Positions 1 through 5,019 of a stretch of DNA of 5,463 nucleotides are shown here, piece after piece. Every line of letters starts with the position of its first letter. Position 1 is the first letter of the stretch. The notes under the pieces were generated by a model, which made no database searches, was not told the origin of the DNA, and was given only the letters and a program-made list of their open reading frames with translations. Source of the DNA: Caldilineales bacterium (GTDB lineage Bacteria; Chloroflexota; Anaerolineae; JAAEKA01). The stretch spans positions 1 to 5,463 of the forward strand of contig JAJTXO010000318.1 in the NCBI GenBank assembly GCA_021463315.1. The letters run 5' to 3'. Made by a program: the position numbers and the translations under genes.

Positions 1-163
1 CAATCCGGGTTACGAGTTACTCGTTACTCGTTACGCCCCTAACATCCCCACACTCACTTCCCACCAATCCGGGTTACGAGTTACTCGTTACTCGTTACGC
101 CCCTAACATCCCCACACCCCTCTCCCACCAATCCGGGTTACGAGTTACGAGTTACTCGTTACG
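1..163. repeat. Tandem 64-bp repeat array built from GTTACTC/GTTACGA heptamers
   Basis: Two full 64-bp units (1-64 and 65-128) begin with CAATCCGGGTTACGAGTTAC and differ at only four positions, all near unit positions 54-58. A third partial unit starts at 129 and matches through about 163, with a two-base change at 149-150. Within each unit, GTTACGA and GTTACTC heptamers follow one another. ACGAGT and ACTCGT are reverse complements, so ACGAGTTACTCGT forms a small palindrome. The rest of the unit is C-rich spacer. The array may continue left of the window. Its right end overlaps the last four codons of the NUDIX gene. Similar heptamer arrays occur, as far as I recall, in Chloroflexota intergenic regions. 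It is not a CRISPR, because the spacers are near-identical rather than unique. Confidence 0.9.
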
Positions 164-691
164 AGTGAAGGCGTCTGGCGGGAGTGGAAAGCCCAGCGCG
201 GTGTGTTCCAGCTTCCAGCGCAGCCGCTGATGGGCATAGCGCAGCACGCGGTCATGGTCGAAGGCCAGCGGCGGCAGTTGGGCCATGGACCACCAGCGCG
301 CCTCGGCCGCGTCGTCGGCGCCCTGCACCTGGCCGGCCTGCTCCGCGCCCACCAGCGCGAAATAGGCGACACTGATCACGCGGCTGCGGGGGTCGCGCGC
401 CGGGTCGCCGAAGGTGTAGAGCTGCTCCAGATAGACATCCTCGACGCCGGTTTCCTCGCGCAGCTCGCGCAGCGCGGACTGTTCCAGTGTCTCGTCCATC
501 TGGATAAAGCCGCCCGGAATGGCCCAATAGCCTTGATAGGGCCAGTTCCCGCGGCGAATCAGAAGCACCTGCAGGTCGTTGGCGCGAAAGGCAAACAGCA
601 CCACATCCACCGTCACCGAGGGCCGGTCGTAGTGGGCGGGATCGTAGCCGGGCGGCACATAGCGAGGATCCAGGGGGGTGTCAGCGTTCAT
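152..691 (-). CDS. NUDIX hydrolase, NrtR/ADP-ribose pyrophosphatase-like, apparently lacking the C-terminal winged helix
   Basis: This 179-residue cytosolic protein belongs to the NUDIX family, which hydrolyses nucleoside diphosphates linked to another moiety. The NUDIX box is perfect: G61, E67, then RELREETGV at 75-83, which provides the metal-binding glutamates E76, E79 and E80. The N-terminal RPSVTVDVVLF (23-33) and the post-domain segment DHDRVLRYAHQRLRWKLEHT (145-164) resemble NrtR-type proteins, so ADP-ribose or a related nucleotide is the likeliest ligand. In that family a winged-helix DNA-binding domain normally follows a segment like LPxxFT. Here the chain ends at FTRNE, and the last codons and the TAA stop lie inside the heptamer repeat. 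The protein therefore probably acts as an enzyme or is a truncated regulator. The ATG start is backed by GAAGG (complement of 697-701) five bases upstream and by a good promoter. It is transcribed away from the STAS-protein gene. Confidence 0.88.
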   Translation of the reverse strand: MNADTPLDPRYVPPGYDPAHYDRPSVTVDVVLFAFRANDLQVLLIRRGNWPYQGYWAIPGGFIQMDETLEQSALRELREETGVEDVYLEQLYTFGDPARDPRSRVISVAYFALVGAEQAGQVQGADDAAEARWWSMAQLPPLAFDHDRVLRYAHQRLRWKLEHTALGFPLPPDAFTRNE

Positions 692-696
692 GGGAG

Positions 697-701
697 CCTT
701 C
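697..701 (-). promoter_or_regulatory. Ribosome binding site of the NUDIX gene
   Basis: On the minus strand these bases read GAAGG and sit five bases before the ATG at 691, which supports that start. Confidence 0.55.
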
Positions 702-747
702 GATGGGACGGGCGAGGGCCGCGGCGCTTTGCTGCAACCCGGCGGCT

Positions 748-776
748 ATGGTACACTTGCCACCGGCATTTGTCAA
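748..776 (-). promoter_or_regulatory. Predicted sigma70-type promoter of the NUDIX gene
   Basis: Reading the minus strand, a perfect -35 box TTGACA (776-771) is followed by a 17-base spacer and a -10 box TACCAT (753-748, four of six consensus matches). Transcription would begin near 741, giving a leader of about 50 bases before the ATG at 691. On the plus strand the same 112-bp divergent spacer offers only a weak pair for the STAS gene: TTGCTG at 729-734 and TACACT at 752-757. If that weak pair is real, the two promoters overlap. Confidence 0.6.
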
Positions 777-803
777 AACACTCAGGACTCACGGACTTGT
801 ATT

Positions 804-1724
804 ATGCCCCTATCTGGCTATGTCATCGAGGGCCGGACCCATCTGCTGGCCCGCATCAAGTTGGTTTTCGATCTGCTGCTGGCGGCTGGACTCTATGTCA
901 GCGGCGCGCCGTTGATCGCCCTGCTGGCGCCGGCTGTGGACGTGGCGCTGCTGGTGATCTGCCTGCGCGTCGTGAAGCGCAGCCCCGCGCTGGCGGTTTT
1001 TGTCATGCTGGCCGGCTGGGCGGCGCTGCTGGCCCTGGCCCCGATGGCGCTGGGCGTGCGTGGCCTGGCCCTGTGGCCGCTGTTTGTGCTGATTCCAGCC
1101 AGCGCGGGCTTTGTGCTGGGACGGCGCGCGCTGCTCTGGCAGATGGCAGTGGTGACGGCCGGCATTCTGGCCTTTGGCCTGTTCCTGGTCTTGCAGGCCA
1201 ACCAGCCGCTGCTCTTCGATGGGATTGCCCTGGGGGTATTGGCTGGCGCCACCCTGGCCAGCATCCTGCTGTTGGCCTGGCTGATGGAGCGGGTGCTGCG
1301 CGCGGAGTCGGGCAGCCGCGACATGTTGGGGCAGCCTATCGCGGTGGTGCGCGGCGTGCTGGTGGCGCCGCTCAACCAGGCCGTGGGCGGCGTGCAGGTG
1401 GAGCGGCTGCGCGAGGAGTTGAACGAGCTCAAGCGGCAGCACAACCCGCGCTGGGTCGTGCTGGACCTGGCGCCGGCGGGCACGATCGGCCGGCATGACC
1501 TGCACGCGGTGGAGCGGGCCGCGGAGGAGGCCAGCAACCGGTCGTGCCCGATCGTCCTTGCCCGGCCTCCCGTGGATGCCATCGGCCATCTGGATCTGGC
1601 CCAGCCGGCCGTGGGGCGGGTGGAACGCTTCGCCACCGTGGCCCAGGCGGTGGAGGCGGGCCTGCGTCGCCTGGGCTGGACCACCGGCGCCGACCAGGGC
1701 CAGCGCGTGGTGACAACCTACTGA
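804..1724 (+). CDS. Membrane protein with about six TM helices and a C-terminal STAS-like domain
   Basis: The 306-residue product has a hydrophobic N-terminal half with about six predicted helices (near residues 17-34, 36-56, 62-84, 87-106, 110-131 and 138-161), then a charged cytosolic tail. From about 178 to 291 the tail follows the STAS pattern: a strand at 178-190, an amphipathic helix at 198-212, the core strand WVVLDLAPAG at 217-226, a helix at 232-245, the strand PIVLARPP, then FATVAQAVEAGLRRLG at 276-291. STAS domains act in anti-sigma-factor-antagonist signalling and in SulP transporters. The membrane part is too short for SulP and I recognise no transporter motif. The usual Asp-Ser/Thr phospho-site aligns with GRH (229-231), so phospho-regulation of the classical kind is doubtful. 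I chose the ATG at 804 because an upstream GTG at 678 would add low-complexity residues from the NUDIX promoter region. No good Shine-Dalgarno is visible. The function is unknown. Confidence 0.82.
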   Translation: MPLSGYVIEGRTHLLARIKLVFDLLLAAGLYVSGAPLIALLAPAVDVALLVICLRVVKRSPALAVFVMLAGWAALLALAPMALGVRGLALWPLFVLIPASAGFVLGRRALLWQMAVVTAGILAFGLFLVLQANQPLLFDGIALGVLAGATLASILLLAWLMERVLRAESGSRDMLGQPIAVVRGVLVAPLNQAVGGVQVERLREELNELKRQHNPRWVVLDLAPAGTIGRHDLHAVERAAEEASNRSCPIVLARPPVDAIGHLDLAQPAVGRVERFATVAQAVEAGLRRLGWTTGADQGQRVVTTY

Positions 1725-1751
1725 GCCCCGCGCCCACCCGGAGTCGAGGTT

Positions 1752-2492
1752 TTAGCCGGTCTCCGCCTTCTCCCCCGCCATTCGCCCCAGCAGCCAGCCG
1801 CTGAGCACCGCCACGGCCAGGGCTGCGATCTGCGCCAGCCGCCAGCCGTCGCCCACCAACACGCTTTCCGCCCGCAGCGGCTCCAGGAAGAGACGAATCA
1901 CTGCATAGCCAAAGAGCGCGGCCAGCGCGATCTGGCCGGGGGGACGCGGGGCCTGACGATCGGCTCGCAGCAGCAGGCCCAGCAACAGCCCCAGCGCCAA
2001 CGCCTGGTAAAGCGCGGCGGGATGGCGGCGCACGCCAAACAGCTCCACCGCCCAGGGCAGCTCGCTCAGCGCGCCCAGCTCGCGGCCGGCCAGAAATGCG
2101 CCCACGCTGGCCAGCGCCAGCGCCAGCGCCATGCCCACCGCCAGCGCATCCAGCGTCCGCGCGGCCGGCAGGCGGTGGCGCACGCTGTAGAAAAGGGCCA
2201 TGCCCACGGCCCCCAGAACGCCGGCCAGCGGCAGCAGCGCGCCCGGGCTGAGGGAGAGCACCTGCAGCGGATCGACGCGGTAGACCTCGAAGTAGATCAG
2301 CACATGCCCCAGCCGGGCCGCGACGATGCCGGCCAGCAGCGCATACAGGCTCAGGTTGAAGATGTGGTCGCCGTCGATGCCATGGCGCCGCGCCTGGCGC
2401 GCGGCCAGCCAGGTCCCCGCCAGATAGGCCAGCAGCAGGGCCAGTCCGTAGGTTTGCAGGCGCAGGGGGCCGATGGGGATGGTGGGGAACAA
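1752..2492 (-). CDS. Prolipoprotein diacylglyceryl transferase (Lgt) family protein, divergent and probably non-canonical
   Basis: This 246-residue polytopic membrane protein aligns along its length with Lgt, which moves diacylglycerol from phosphatidylglycerol onto the lipobox cysteine of prolipoproteins. Shared marks are the N-terminus (MFPTIPIGPL, then QTYGLALLLAYLAG), AARLGHVLIY at 58-67, RHPAALYQ at 156-163, and R200 with E204 near the C-terminus (equivalent to E. coli R239 and E243). Essential positions differ. The HGG motif holding E. coli H103 reads LAG at 89-91. The segment with R143, N146 and E151 aligns to S129, A132 and R137. It is somewhat short for the family. It may have lost transferase activity or gained another role. 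The start is TTG with GGAGG six bases upstream. It follows the thioredoxin gene by 81 bases on the same strand and is probably co-transcribed. The neighbouring thioredoxin has no lipobox, so it is not an Lgt substrate. Confidence 0.85.
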   Translation of the reverse strand: MFPTIPIGPLRLQTYGLALLLAYLAGTWLAARQARRHGIDGDHIFNLSLYALLAGIVAARLGHVLIYFEVYRVDPLQVLSLSPGALLPLAGVLGAVGMALFYSVRHRLPAARTLDALAVGMALALALASVGAFLAGRELGALSELPWAVELFGVRRHPAALYQALALGLLLGLLLRADRQAPRPPGQIALAALFGYAVIRLFLEPLRAESVLVGDGWRLAQIAALAVAVLSGWLLGRMAGEKAETG

Positions 2493-2498
2493 GGCGAG

Positions 2499-2503
2499 CC
2501 TCC
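2499..2503 (-). promoter_or_regulatory. Ribosome binding site fixing the TTG start of the Lgt-like gene
   Basis: The minus strand reads GGAGG here, six bases before the TTG codon at 2492-2490. This strong site is the main reason for accepting an unusual TTG start, and the family-typical N-terminus supports it. Confidence 0.7.
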
Positions 2504-2516
2504 GGCAAGCACAGAG

Positions 2517-2565
2517 AGAGTTCGGAAGTGGCCGGTTCGCGGGCGTCCGGCCACTTCCGAACTCT
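2517..2565. repeat. Perfect 19-bp inverted repeat between the thioredoxin and Lgt-like genes
   Basis: The arm AGAGTTCGGAAGTGGCCGG (2517-2535) is exactly reverse-complemented at 2547-2565, with an 11-base loop (TTCGCGGGCGT). On the transcript of the minus-strand pair it would form a very stable hairpin, nine bases after the thioredoxin stop and about 14 bases before the GGAGG of the Lgt-like gene. No U-tract follows on either strand, so it is not a classic intrinsic terminator. It could be a dispersed REP-type palindrome, an mRNA stabiliser for the upstream cistron or an attenuating structure. Confidence 0.85.
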
Positions 2566-2573
2566 GGGAGGGT

Positions 2574-3107
2574 CTAGGGATAGATCGAGCGCAGCTTTTC
2601 GGCCAGCACCGCATCGGACATGGGGCCGATGAAGATCTGGCGGATCACGCCGCCGCGGTCGATGAAGAAGGTCGTCGGCAGCGAGTGGACCAGGTAGCTT
2701 TGGCTGACGCCGGTGCGTTGATCCAGCGCCACGGGGAAGTTCAGACCCAGCGTCTGCATGAACGCGGCCGCGGTCTCGGGCGTTTCGCCCTGGTTGACCC
2801 CCACCACGGCCACGCCCGCCTCGCCCAGCCGCTCGTGCAGCCGCTGCAGCTCCGGCATCTCGGCCCGGCACGGCCCGCACCAACTGGCCCAGAAGTTGAG
2901 CACCACCGGCTGGCCGGCCAGCCCGGCCAGCGCCAGCTCGCCGCCGGCCAGCGCGGGCAGGGTGAAATCGGGCGCGGGATGGCCGATGGCCGGCGCTGGG
3001 GGCAGCGCGGTGGTCGCGCGTTCGGCCGGCACGCGGCCCCAGACCAGCGCGGCCAGGCCCAGCAGGGCGACGATGGCGGTCAGTGTGTACCAATGGGAGC
3101 GAGTCAC
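2574..3107 (-). CDS. Membrane-anchored TlpA/ResA-family thiol-disulfide oxidoreductase (redoxin)
   Basis: The 177-residue product has one N-terminal membrane helix (about residues 8-24), a proline/alanine linker, and a thioredoxin-fold domain from about 42 to the end. The active site is WASWCGPC, with C77 and C80. The cis-proline is in LPTTFFID (P144). VVGVNQGET (101-109) and PALDQ-like VALDQ (126-130) fit TlpA/ResA proteins, which reduce extracytoplasmic disulfides, for example in cytochrome c maturation. There is no lipobox cysteine, so it is anchored by the uncleaved helix with the catalytic domain outside the cytosol. The start is GTG, supported by TAAGGA (complement of 3116-3121) with eight bases of spacing and a promoter with a perfect TATAAT. 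It is the first gene of a likely two-gene unit with the Lgt-like gene. The physiological partner is not evident, since no cytochrome biogenesis gene lies in the window. Confidence 0.92.
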   Translation of the reverse strand: MTRSHWYTLTAIVALLGLAALVWGRVPAERATTALPPAPAIGHPAPDFTLPALAGGELALAGLAGQPVVLNFWASWCGPCRAEMPELQRLHERLGEAGVAVVGVNQGETPETAAAFMQTLGLNFPVALDQRTGVSQSYLVHSLPTTFFIDRGGVIRQIFIGPMSDAVLAEKLRSIYP

Positions 3108-3115
3108 GAGAGCGA

Positions 3116-3121
3116 TCCTTA
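3116..3121 (-). promoter_or_regulatory. Ribosome binding site fixing the GTG start of the thioredoxin gene
   Basis: The minus strand reads TAAGGA here with eight bases before the GTG at 3107-3105. This supports GTG as the initiator. Confidence 0.7.
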
Positions 3122-3201
3122 GCTAGAGCTGAGCATGCGGTCAGGCTGGCCGGGGAGGCAACCACCGTCCCGGCATGGGCCGCGACCGCGGCGCATCCCC
3201 G

Positions 3202-3229
3202 ATTATAGACAGAATCCGTCTGACGGCAA
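3202..3229 (-). promoter_or_regulatory. Predicted sigma70-type promoter for the thioredoxin/Lgt-like pair
   Basis: On the minus strand, TTGCCG (3229-3224, four of six -35 matches) and a perfect TATAAT (3207-3202) are separated by 16 bases. Transcription would start near 3195, giving a GC-rich leader of about 88 bases. I found no comparably good promoter on the plus strand of this 233-bp divergent region for the sensor gene. Confidence 0.6.
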
Positions 3230-3340
3230 CCGGGGCGATGAGACGCAGCGCGGCAACTGGTATTGCTTCTACAGACATTCCCCGCGACCTGTGGCAAGCT
3301 GACTGCACGATCGCGCCGTTTTCTGCGCTCCCGATGTCCC

Positions 3341-4591
3341 ATGCTCAACCCGACCCAAGACCGAACCATGCCAGGCACGCGGCTGCTGCTGCGCATCACG
3401 GTGCTGTTGCCCGTCGCCAGCGTCTTTTTGCTGGGCTTGACCACCCACTGGCGCGCGGCCGCCATGCTGGAGGCCCAGACGTTCTGGCTGGTGGCGGCGG
3501 CGCTCATCCCCGTGCTGCTGGTCTATCCGCCGTGGATTGAGCAGCGCCTGGGTGAGTTCTTCCTGCCCACGGCGCTGAGCGTCTATCTGGTTTGCCAGAG
3601 CCTGCTGAGCGGCCTGCTGCACAACTGGGCCATGGTGCGCTTCGACATGGTGCAGGTCGGTCCGGTGTTTGTGTTGGAGCCGGGGGTGTTGCTGTTGATT
3701 CCGCCCCTGCTGATCGCCTGGCAATATGGCTGGATCGGGGCCTTGCTGGCTTCGGCTGTCACGGGAACGCTCCATCTGGCGGTGGGTCTGACGCTGCATC
3801 GCTGGCTGCCCGGCATGGCGCATCTGACCCCCGCGACCCCGCTGTTGCGGCCGGACATGCTCTTTTTTCTGCCGCTGCTGGTGGCCTATCTGGGCATCCT
3901 CTTTCGCCGGCAGCAGCGCAGCGAGGCCGAAACCCGCACCCAGTGGCGCGAATATGCGGCCACGGCTGAGGTGCTGGCCGTGGAGCGGGAGCGGCAGCGG
4001 GTGGCCGAATCGCTGCAAGCCAGCCTGCAGCGGCCGCTGGCCGCGCTGAACGATCAACTGGAGGGGCTGGCCAGCCTGGCGCTGGGCGCGCTGCCGGAGG
4101 GCGCCGCAGAGCGGGTGCGCCAGGCGCGCCAGCACTCGCGCAAGGCGCTCTACACCACCGACGAGCTGATCGAGGAGCTGCAGGCCGCGCCGCTGCGCGA
4201 GATGGGGCTGGTGGAAGCCATTCAGACCCGCGCCGACATGATGGCCGAGCGCCACGGCGTGGAGATCGACGTGCAGACCGCGGATCTGCCCCGCGCGATG
4301 ACCGAGCAGCAGGAGATCGTCCTCTATCACGTGGCCGATCAGGCGCTCAGCCATGTGGCGCATCACAGCGGCGTCCAGCAGATCCATCTGCGGCTGGCGG
4401 TGGTGGATCAGTTCGTGGCGCTGACCATCCACGACGACGGCCAGTGCCAGTGCCACCTCAGCCAGAACGGCCACTCTGACCTGAGCAGCCTGGAGACCTG
4501 CACCAAGCTGATCGGCGGCCACCTTTGTTTCGACATGCAGCAGGAGGGCGGGAACACCCTGGCCGTCTGGCTGCCCTGTGGCCGCGGCTAG
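3341..4591 (+). CDS. Six-helix membrane sensor with degenerate NarL-type histidine kinase region (pseudokinase)
   Basis: The 416-residue protein has about six membrane helices (near residues 16-33, 47-64, 74-93, 111-128, 131-150 and 173-188). A coiled-coil-like stretch (190-222) follows, then a region laid out like a HisKA_3/HATPase kinase of the NarL/DegS group. The dimerisation motif ERQRVAESLQA (217-227) matches the family ERxRIARELHD, but Gln226 replaces the phospho-accepting His and Ala227 the Asp. In the ATPase part the N-box Asn is His338, the second Gly of DxGxG is Cys369 and the GLxGM loop is absent, while IGGHL (391-395) remains. It is therefore unlikely to autophosphorylate. It may be a scaffold, a dimer partner of an active kinase or a ligand sensor. 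No response regulator is adjacent. The start is uncertain: ATG at 3341 or ATG at 3368 are both plausible, and neither has a clear Shine-Dalgarno. Confidence 0.8.
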   Translation: MLNPTQDRTMPGTRLLLRITVLLPVASVFLLGLTTHWRAAAMLEAQTFWLVAAALIPVLLVYPPWIEQRLGEFFLPTALSVYLVCQSLLSGLLHNWAMVRFDMVQVGPVFVLEPGVLLLIPPLLIAWQYGWIGALLASAVTGTLHLAVGLTLHRWLPGMAHLTPATPLLRPDMLFFLPLLVAYLGILFRRQQRSEAETRTQWREYAATAEVLAVERERQRVAESLQASLQRPLAALNDQLEGLASLALGALPEGAAERVRQARQHSRKALYTTDELIEELQAAPLREMGLVEAIQTRADMMAERHGVEIDVQTADLPRAMTEQQEIVLYHVADQALSHVAHHSGVQQIHLRLAVVDQFVALTIHDDGQCQCHLSQNGHSDLSSLETCTKLIGGHLCFDMQQEGGNTLAVWLPCGRG

Positions 4592-4607
4592 CAGCCGGGC
4601 AACTGCT
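4585..4607 (+). terminator. Weak hairpin at the stop codon of the sensor gene
   Basis: Two competing short stems overlap the TAG stop. One is CGGCT/AGCCG (4585-4589 with 4593-4597) and the other is AGCAG/CTGCT (4590-4594 with 4603-4607). The second is followed by TGTTCATAAT, which is only slightly U-rich. This could contribute to termination but falls short of a convincing intrinsic terminator. Confidence 0.2.
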
Positions 4608-4650
4608 TGTTCATAATCAACTGCGCGCTTTGGCCGGTCTTTGCGAAGCA

Positions 4651-4751
4651 CCCAGGACGTAGCCTGAAGGAGTGCAACGAGTGCGCAGCCTCCCGAAGCG
4701 GAGCGGACTGGAGGGCGGGCGCCGGGTATAGCCGGCGAGGACGTCCCTGGG
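4651..4751 (+). other. Foldable GC-rich element, possible structured RNA or dispersed repeat
   Basis: The ends CCCAGGACGT (4651-4660) and ACGTCCCTGGG (4741-4751) pair, with one bulged base, and close a domain of about 100 bases. Inside, CGCCGG (4720-4725) and CCGGCG (4732-4737) form a perfect six-pair hairpin with loop GTATAG. CCTCC (4689-4693) also pairs with GGAGG (4710-4714). AGTGC occurs twice at 4671-4684. This gives a possible multibranched fold starting 60 bases after the sensor stop. I do not recognise an established RNA family, and the strand is arbitrary because the pairing works on both. Confidence 0.3.
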
Positions 4752-4830
4752 ATCGTTTCTGCAGGGGACTCATGTTTGGAATCGCTGAACGCGCTGGGAC
4801 TATGACTCTGTAAGACAAGTTCCTACGCAT

Positions 4831-4903
4831 TGTCATCCTGAGGCTCGGCGAAGGATCCCCCGCTCAGCACAGCGGAGACCCTTCGCCGAGCCTCAGGGTG
4901 ACA
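4831..4903. repeat. Long imperfect palindrome (TGTCATCCTGAGG...CCTCAGGGTGACA)
   Basis: The left arm 4831-4853 and right arm 4881-4903 are 23-base reverse complements with one mismatch, at the sixth position. Pairing resumes inward, with AGGATCCCCCGCT against AGCGGAGACCCT containing a bulge, and leaves a loop CAGCAC near 4865-4870. The TCATCCTGAG...GAAGGATC sequence resembles a dispersed intergenic palindrome that I recall from many bacterial and metagenomic genomes, including Chloroflexota. No T-tract follows on either strand, so a REP/MITE-like element is a better description than a terminator. Confidence 0.8.
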
Positions 4904-4935
4904 GTACGCAAGAATTTCCTTTACGATGTACTATG

Positions 4936-4964
4936 TTGACGAAAGGCGTTGTTTCGGCTAGAAT
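4936..4964 (+). promoter_or_regulatory. Predicted strong sigma70-type promoter of the YwiC-like gene
   Basis: TTGACG (4936-4941, five of six) and TAGAAT (4959-4964, five of six) are separated by exactly 17 bases, with an AT-richer stretch upstream. Transcription would begin near 4971. The leader of about 50 bases holds a small stem CCTGC/GCAGG (4970-4974 with 4984-4988) and two TTGCCCA copies (4975-4981 and 4989-4995). Confidence 0.7.
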
Positions 4965-5019
4965 AGACGCCTGCTTGCCCACGGCAGGTTGCCCATCTTC
5001 TCCCTACTAGAAAGTCGCC

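Larger units (their letters stand above)
4592..5019. other. 428-bp intergenic region between the sensor and the YwiC-like gene
   Basis: No convincing gene lies here. The short frames that cross it have arginine- and cysteine-rich translations with no recognisable domain and run through the palindromic elements. The region contains a foldable GC-rich element (4651-4751), a long palindrome (4831-4903), an AT-richer patch (about 4904-4935) and the promoter and leader of the YwiC-like gene (4936-5019). The loss of coding periodicity and lower GC after 4751 suggest accumulated intergenic repeats. Confidence 0.75.

Noticed and set aside
1..163. CRISPR array
   Set aside because: The units are tandem, with near-identical spacers and internal heptamers. 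There are no unique spacers and no cas genes.
678..803. Upstream GTG start adding 42 residues to the STAS protein
   Set aside because: It would overlap the NUDIX start and both promoters of the divergent spacer. The added residues look non-coding.
203..1498. Open plus-strand frame of 431 codons
   Set aside because: It runs antisense to the NUDIX gene and then out of frame through the STAS gene. Its composition is biased and it has no recognisable motif.
2517..2565. Rho-independent terminator after the redoxin gene
   Set aside because: The stem is excellent but no T-run follows it on either strand, and the downstream gene has its own strong ribosome site on the same strand.
2022..3122. Open plus-strand frame antisense to the Lgt-like and redoxin genes
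   Set aside because: The Gln/His/Arg-rich translation is typical of antisense frames. The opposite strand encodes two clear protein families.
3263..3340. Upstream TTG start adding 26 residues to the sensor protein
   Set aside because: There is no Shine-Dalgarno and no promoter far enough upstream. The added Arg/Cys-containing residues are untypical before a first membrane helix, and two ATG codons lie downstream.
1429..3507. Open minus-strand frame of 692 codons spanning several genes
   Set aside because: It crosses the STAS gene, the Lgt-like gene and the redoxin in other frames. Its product is low-complexity Arg/Ala/Gly/Pro text with no domain, as expected for a shadow frame in GC-rich DNA.
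3269..4651. Open minus-strand frame of 460 codons antisense to the sensor gene
   Set aside because: It has a Gln/His/Leu-rich shadow composition. The sense strand has membrane helices and a kinase layout.
4607..4813. Short plus-strand frame of 68 codons after the sensor gene
   Set aside because: There is no ribosome site and no domain, and the frame passes through the foldable element at 4651-4751.
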